Assembly (NCBI RefSeq): GCF_029227915.1
Contig: NC_079882.1
Location: forward strand, 13,974,501 to 14,038,500
From: Hydractinia symbiolongicarpus
Taxonomy: Eukaryota; Cnidaria; Hydrozoa; Anthoathecata; Hydractiniidae
DNA: 64,000 nt
Direction of reading: 5' to 3'
The notes under the pieces were generated by a model. It ran no database searches. It saw nothing but the letters and a program-made list of their open reading frames with translations, and was not told where the DNA came from. Of this stretch, positions 58,549-64,000 are shown piece after piece; position 1 is the stretch's first letter, and each line of letters opens with the position of its first letter. A program made the translations under genes and the position numbers.

Positions 58549-59309
58549 CTAAAATTAAAAAAAAAAAAAAAATTCTAAAAGATTAACGAAAGTAATAAAA
58601 GATAGTTTGACAGTATTCGGTCTGGTGTATGTCAAACATATTATGACTGAAGCTGATTCCACCACCGTCCTCCCTCCTACATAACTTTGGATAACCTTTT
58701 CCAAATGGAATCAAACATGGCACACTTTTTCTACATAAAAGTAAAAAATGGCAGCAATAAAATTTGGTTACGTTGTCAAATATCTGTGATGTCATCAGAA
58801 GCTTAAAATTAAACTACTTTAGTTCTACACCGAATTATAATATTCTGTTTTAAGTTCCGATATCTACGGTGGCCCACAAGTGTCACGGCAAATAAAAATT
58901 TTCCCTCAGCAAATTAAAGATTTCACGGCAAATTAAAGACTCTGCGGCAAAATAAACTTTGGCCACGGCAGAATAATCTATAAATTTTATTTTATTTTTA
59001 ATAATAAAAAAAATGGCGCGTTAATCATGTGTCCAAAAAATAATAAAGAAGCAACTTTTGGGATCACACAACCAAATCTTGGTCATCATGTAAAAGCTGC
59101 AATGCAAACACACAGATATTCAATTACTGAAAACGAGAATTCTACAGTTCAGTTAAAAAATGTAATATGAAGTTAAATTTCTGCCTAGTTATCTTCAATC
59201 AGCCACTTAGAATCACATGACCATTTGAAAATTATGTAGCTATTTTTGCACCTTAGAGAACCAATTTTCAACAAGTTTCCCCTAGCTAGCTACAAGTTTC
59301 GCAACAAAG
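58549..59309. other. Intron or upstream region of the coiled-coil gene
   Basis: A splice acceptor closes at 58549, so an upstream exon should lie to the right, but I could not identify it. Around 58880-58980 a CACGGCAAATTAAAGA block repeats irregularly. Confidence 0.4.
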
Positions 59310-60142
59310 TGCTTGTGTCGCGAGTTATTCGTTGATCACGTGATCTGCTGTGTGAGCTCGGCTGCTGTGCAGTTGTCACGAGCTAATGGTGACGTAAAGG
59401 GATCGAGACCGCCTTCTAACAGGAAGAAGTGATTTTACGTGCGATGTAAAAAGTGAGCTTTATTAAGTTGTTTACATATAAGAAGAAAAGTATATAGAGC
59501 CATTTGTGAGTAATTATTGTTGTTACTCGATGCAAGTCATTACTGATATCAAGCGAGAAGAATTCACTGTCATAGAGTTGCTGTAAGAAAATGTAAACTA
59601 TTTTAATTGTTGTTAATTGTCGTAAAGAAGAACTTTCCTTATAGTCGTTGTTTACGAACACTTATGATTACCGGCGAACATTGATTGCTACAATTTTTAA
59701 ATTAAAATGCGAACACGTTCTTCATAGACGTGCGTCATACATTTGAACTGTAAATTCATGCAGAAGTGAAAGATCAAATGATCAAGTATAAAGAGAAATT
59801 TTAAATCAGAAGCGAATCATCAAGTAGAAACGAGATAACAACAAACGTTAAATAAACTAATGTGAGATTTAAATGCACCAGTGGCAATCTACAGCACTGG
59901 GCAACAAGTGAGCAACAAGGATCTACAACAGAAACAAGTTAGTAGTGAGGATTCAACGACAGAAATAAGTGAGCAGTGAGGATTCAACGACAGAAATAAG
60001 TGAGCAGTGAGGATTCAACGACAGAAACAAGTGAACAAGTGAGCAACGAAGATCAAAAACAGAAGCTAGTGAGCAGCGAGAAGCAAGGAAGCAGAAACGA
60101 GCATCAAATTAAAGGGAGAGGATAAGAAGAAAGGACATAACC
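59310..60142 (+). repeat. Probable 5' LTR and leader of the BEL/Pao element
   Basis: Precedes gag of the BEL/Pao element. LTR borders and the tRNA primer site are not resolved. Includes the tandem repeat at 59944-60036. Confidence 0.35.
59944..60036. repeat. 31-bp tandem repeat, three copies
   Basis: Unit AGTGAGGATTCAACGACAGA..., copies starting at 59944, 59975 and 60006, nearly identical, followed by degenerate copies to about 60090. Lies in the retrotransposon leader. Confidence 0.9.
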
Positions 60143-61310
60143 ATGGCAACATCAGAAAGAATTAATAAGGATATCGATGTCATTATTAAGATGCTAAAAC
60201 TATCGGAAAAGGCAATGCCGATAAAAATTTGCCAGGAGAAAAATAAAGGAACTGGAAAGAACTCTCAAATCAATCGAAGAACAACGAGACGAATGCGCAG
60301 ATGCTAATGTTCAAGGAAGAGATGAGCGAAGAGGAAGTAAATGCGTTTGGAGAGCAGATTGATGAAAGACTGTAGAAATCGGAAGAACAATTTGACCAGT
60401 TGCAGATAATCATTGCAGAAATTAAGTAAGATGAGGAACAACAAGCAGCTGCTGAACGAGAGAAAGAAGAACAAGAAAAAAGAAACGCTAAGTATGAAGA
60501 AGATTTGAAGTTAGAACGGATGAAATTAGAGAGAGAGAAATGAAATTCGACGGAAAACAATTGAAATGAACAAAGGTCAAGAAGTGAAGGTGAAACTGCC
60601 AAAGTTGGTGATTTCCAAATTTGAAGCAACCCATCTTGACTGGCGAAGATTTTGGGGGCAATTCGAGTCGGAGATCGATAAATCTACATTATCTGCGGTT
60701 GCAAAATTTTCGTACCTGAAAGAACTTGTTGGATCTAAGGCGAAGGTATGTATCGAAGACTACCTTTTACTAGCGAAGGATATGAGAGAGCAAAATCAAT
60801 TCTTAAAACGAAATATGGTAAACCAAGTGAAGTGACAAATACTCATATTCAAGCGATTATGAGCCTCCCGATAATCCATCAATGTAACGTGCAGAAAGTC
60901 CATGATTTTTATGAAAAACTGACAACGAATGTGCAGTCGTTAGAAACTATGGGAAAATTGAAGGAAATCAATGGATACGTTAGACTCACACTGGGCAAGT
61001 TACCCTCAATACGTGCCGATCAAGTGAGACTGGATGATGACTGGCAAGAGTGGAACTTTGGTCAACTCTTAGAACCGCTGAGGAAATGGACAGAGAGAAA
61101 CCCCATTGCTGTTCATGAACAAAGAAAGCAAGAACCAAAGAGAGAAAGTTTATTGCACACTAAGCAAGGAGAGCATAGGCCAAGAAAATGCATCTATTGT
61201 GACGAAGAGATCACAAGGCAGCCGGCTGCAAAAAGATCAACAAGCTCGAGGAAAGAGGAAGGATCGTTAGCGACAAAAGCTCTGCTCCAATTGCACAGGA
61301 AGTGGTCATA
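60143..61310 (+). pseudogene. gag: BEL/Pao gag, frameshifted
   Basis: Starts at ATG 60143 (MATSERINKDIDVIIKMLK) and soon breaks. The 60566-60835 and 60748-61311 frames carry KLVISKFEATHLDWRRFWGQ, ESEIDKSTLSAVAKFSYLKE and, overlapping, VNGYVRLTLGKLP-like and WTERNPIAVHEQRK, with a CIYCDEE motif. These are usual features of BEL/Pao gag. Several frameshifts separate the pieces. The two CCHC knuckles lie just downstream in the pol frame. Confidence 0.75.
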
Positions 61311-64000
61311 GAGCAGTAAATTGTCCTAGCAGAATTAGATGCCAGCATTGTAAGAATAAGCACCACACATCTCTTTGCGACAAGGTTACTCGGACACCAT
61401 CGTTAGCTACTACACAAGATCCTGTCATCTATCCGACTGTTATGGTTCAAGTAAATGGAGTGAAGTGTCTTGCACTTTTAGATACTGGAGCAGGAAGTTC
61501 GTACGTGTCTAATACCCTGATTAATCGACTGAGCATGAAACACAAGAAAACAGAAGTGAAAAGAATAGACATGATGCTTCATACTTCAAAGAAGAAAATT
61601 GAAATCTTTAACGTCACCATTTCAAGCCTGGATGAGACTATCAACACTGAGGTTAGTAATATCGAAATGTCAGCTTTGTTATCAATACCCAATCCGAGAT
61701 TCTCTGATCTAAAGAAGAATTACAGACACTTAAAGAATGTTTACATAGAAGATTATCATGCGAAAGAAGAAGTTCCGGTTCACTTGATACTCGGTGCATC
61801 GGACTATGCTCGCATAAAAACAAGAACGGCACCCAGAATTGGAAGCTCAGGCGAACCTGTAGCAGAGCTGACGAAACTGGGATGGACGATAATATCTCCT
61901 GGAAAAGAAGTAGACCTCACGAACTTGTATTTAACGCGAAGTTCCAGTGAAGACTATGAACGCCTTTGTGCATTAGATGTGTTGGGACTAGAGAAAGCAA
62001 GCTGCAGAAATCATAACGAAGTTTGCCAGAAGTTCAAGAATCAACTTATTAAGGACCTAGAAGGGTGGTACGAAACTGGTCTTTTATGGAAGATGGACAG
62101 GCTACCAGAGACCAACAAACAAGGAAGTTTGGGAGGACTCGACAATCTTTTAAGCAAACTCAAGAAGTCCGTGTTGTTGAAGGAGTACAACGTTAAGCAA
62201 CTCAGCGAAGGTATCATAGAAAAGGTCACTTGCGAAGCAGTAAGTGGAAAGGAATTTTATCTTCCTCATCGACCGGTGGTTTGAGAACAGGCCGAGACTA
62301 CCAAGGTGAGAATTGTATATGACACCTCTGCTAGACCCAATGATGGCAGCCCATCCCTTAATGATAACCTTGAGACTGGCCCGCCATTGCAGAATCTGCT
62401 GTGGAACACCATCGTGAGGAACAGGTTCAAATCAGTCAGTCTATGTGGAGACATAAAACAAGCCTTCTTGCAAATAAGAATCAAAAAGGAAGATAGAGAC
62501 TGACTTAGATTTCATTGGGCGCTTGATCAGGAGAAACGTATAAACGTTGAGATTCACACGAGCTATATTTGGTATGGGACAATCACCTTTTCTTCTTAAC
62601 GGAACGATAGATATCCACTTTGATCAGATGAAAAGGCTTCACAATGACCTTAAGGAAATTATCGAAGAAATAGAAGACGACCTTTATGTGGACGACCTCA
62701 TATCTGGAGGTTTTAATGTAAAAGAAACTACAAAACTGAAAGAGATCGCCAAGTCTACCTTTGCTGAGGCCGGTTTTGTGCTGCATAAATGGCAGTCGAA
62801 TAAAAGAGAACTAGAAGATGATGAAGCAATTGCCTCGTGTGCAGAACAGAGCTGTGCTAAAAAAACCCTTGGTGTTAAAGAAAACGAATCCAAGATTCTT
62901 GGCTTAGCTTGGAACAAGAAGGATAACACCCTTGCTGTCAATATACAAGATTTCAACGTTGAAGAAACAAAGAGAGGCATATTGAAATATTTGGCGTCAA
63001 TCTTCGACCCACTTGGATTTGCCTCGCCTGTTTTATTGGTTGGCAAACTCATTTACCGAGAAGTCTGCGAACAGAAGTTCAACTGGGATCAACCCTTGTC
63101 ACAAGAATTATCTCGAAGATGGAAGCGCTGGATCGATTCACTTCCTGCGAACGTTGAGCTGCCGAGAACGCTTGCTAAATTCGAGCAACCTATCAACAAA
63201 ATTGATCTACACGTGTTTGGTGACGCAAGCTTCGATGGAGTATCAGCAGCTCTGTATACAGCAGTTTATCAAGATATAGGAGTAACACAAGGTTTGATCA
63301 CATCAAAAAGTCGTCTAGCCAAAAATAAATGTACCATGCCACGTTTAGAACTCATTGCATATCACATGGCAGCTAATCTTATGGAAAATGCTCGCTCTGC
63401 TTAGATTATGAGCAGTGAACGACTAAACGATTATCTTGCAAGAGAAGATATTACATGGCAGTTCAATCTAAGACGTGCTCTTTGGTGGGGTGGGCAGTTT
63501 GAGCGTTTGGTTGGCCTTGTTAAGCAAGCGATGTACAAGGCTATTGGAAGAACTTCTTTATCATTTAGTGATAAACTAATCCTCAAAGGATGTATTACTT
63601 AATGTTGAACAAACTCTCAACAACAGGCCCTTATCATACGTCACAGATGATATTCAACAAGAAATTCTTACGCCCAACAGCTTGATATTTGGACAAATCA
63701 ATCAAGTTCCAACTGAAGAAGATAAGCATGATGTCGAGAAAGGAGGTCTGCGGAAGAGGTTTAAATTTATTCAAAGATGTAAGAAAGCTACATGGCAGAG
63801 ATGGTCTCAAGAGTATGTGAGATCACTTCGAGAAAGACATAACTTGAAGCACGAGCTGAAGAGAGCAGAACCGAAACCTGGAGATGTCGTGATGATCAAG
63901 GGAGACAGAAAAAACAGAGGGAAATGGACAATTGGTGTCGTAACGAATACCTTCGTTGGCAGAGACGGGATTACAAGAGGGTTAGAACTACGAACGAGCA
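61283..64000 (+). pseudogene. pol: BEL/Pao pol: zinc knuckles, aspartic protease, RT, RNase H, partial integrase (cut by window end)
   Basis: In order: CSNCTGSGHRAVNC and CQHCKNKHHTSLC knuckles, protease CLALLDTGAGSSYVSN, a VPVHLILGASDYARI block, RT motif A region LCGDIKQAFLQIRI, FTRAIFGMGQSPFLLN, DDLYVDDLISGG with the catalytic Asp pair, and RNase H VFGDASFDGVSAALY with CTMPRLELIAYH. Stops at 62282-62284 and 62501-62503 and a frameshift near 62545 break it. After 63404 it jumps to the integrase C-terminal region (ALWWGGQFERLVGLVKQAM, PGDVVMIKGDRKNRGKW), so most of the integrase core is deleted. Confidence 0.9.

Noticed and set aside
59944-60036. Possible CRISPR-like repeats
   Set aside because: The 31-bp units are directly adjacent with no spacers, in a retrotransposon leader.

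Overview
This 64 kb window looks like animal nuclear DNA, most likely from a cnidarian and perhaps a hydrozoan. It is AT-rich, has spliced genes with GT/AG introns, contains two (TA)n tracts of about 236 and 427 bp, and is crowded with decayed transposable elements. The lineage call rests on the resemblance of the element proteins to families I associate with cnidarians; no database search was possible. There are no operons, CRISPR arrays or rRNA genes. Almost every reading frame is a piece of a mobile element or an exon.

Layout. 1-8.3 kb is a degraded Polinton/Maverick-like element: an integrase tail, a Bro-like protein, an FtsK/HerA-type packaging ATPase, Cys-rich HNH proteins, small membrane proteins and a protein-primed-type family B DNA polymerase, ending in a terminal repeat near 8.3 kb. 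8.5-9.5 kb holds short non-autonomous Helitrons joined head to tail. 9.5-13.1 kb holds one long and one short remnant of a non-LTR retrotransposon with a C-terminal CCHC motif and apparent restriction-like endonuclease. 13.7-21.6 kb is a second Polinton-like segment: three-way-shared terminal repeats, a DDE integrase, a zinc protein, capsid-like and membrane proteins, interrupted by a roughly 2.7 kb Helitron. 21.6-22.2 kb is a ladder of snap-back repeats.

23.5-36.6 kb on the minus strand is the most interesting part. It is a spliced gene trail in which an intact DDE integrase core with a GPY/F-type module is followed by tandemly duplicated phase-1 micro-exons, an Ulp1/C48-type cysteine protease and a Cys-rich PHD-like segment. 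This matches what I recall of Ginger1-type DNA transposons. Its introns contain two tandem Helitrons and a 2.7 kb element with perfect 27-bp inverted repeats carrying a RecQ-like helicase remnant.

38-51 kb holds a foldback element, a Harbinger-like MITE, a spliced SWIM-zinc-finger gene with a permuted tRNA-like sequence inside it, a Polinton fragment fused to a gypsy LTR retrotransposon, a CR1/L2-like LINE, a perfect-TIR MITE and another Helitron end. 52-54 kb is a broken PIF1 helicase. 55.5-58.5 kb is a convincing host gene: two exons of a coiled-coil protein whose 1 kb intron is filled mostly by Helitrons. 59.3 kb to the end is a BEL/Pao LTR retrotransposon, internally deleted and cut by the window edge.

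The genes do not form one pathway. The window is best read as nested, successive insertions around two or three host-like spliced genes.
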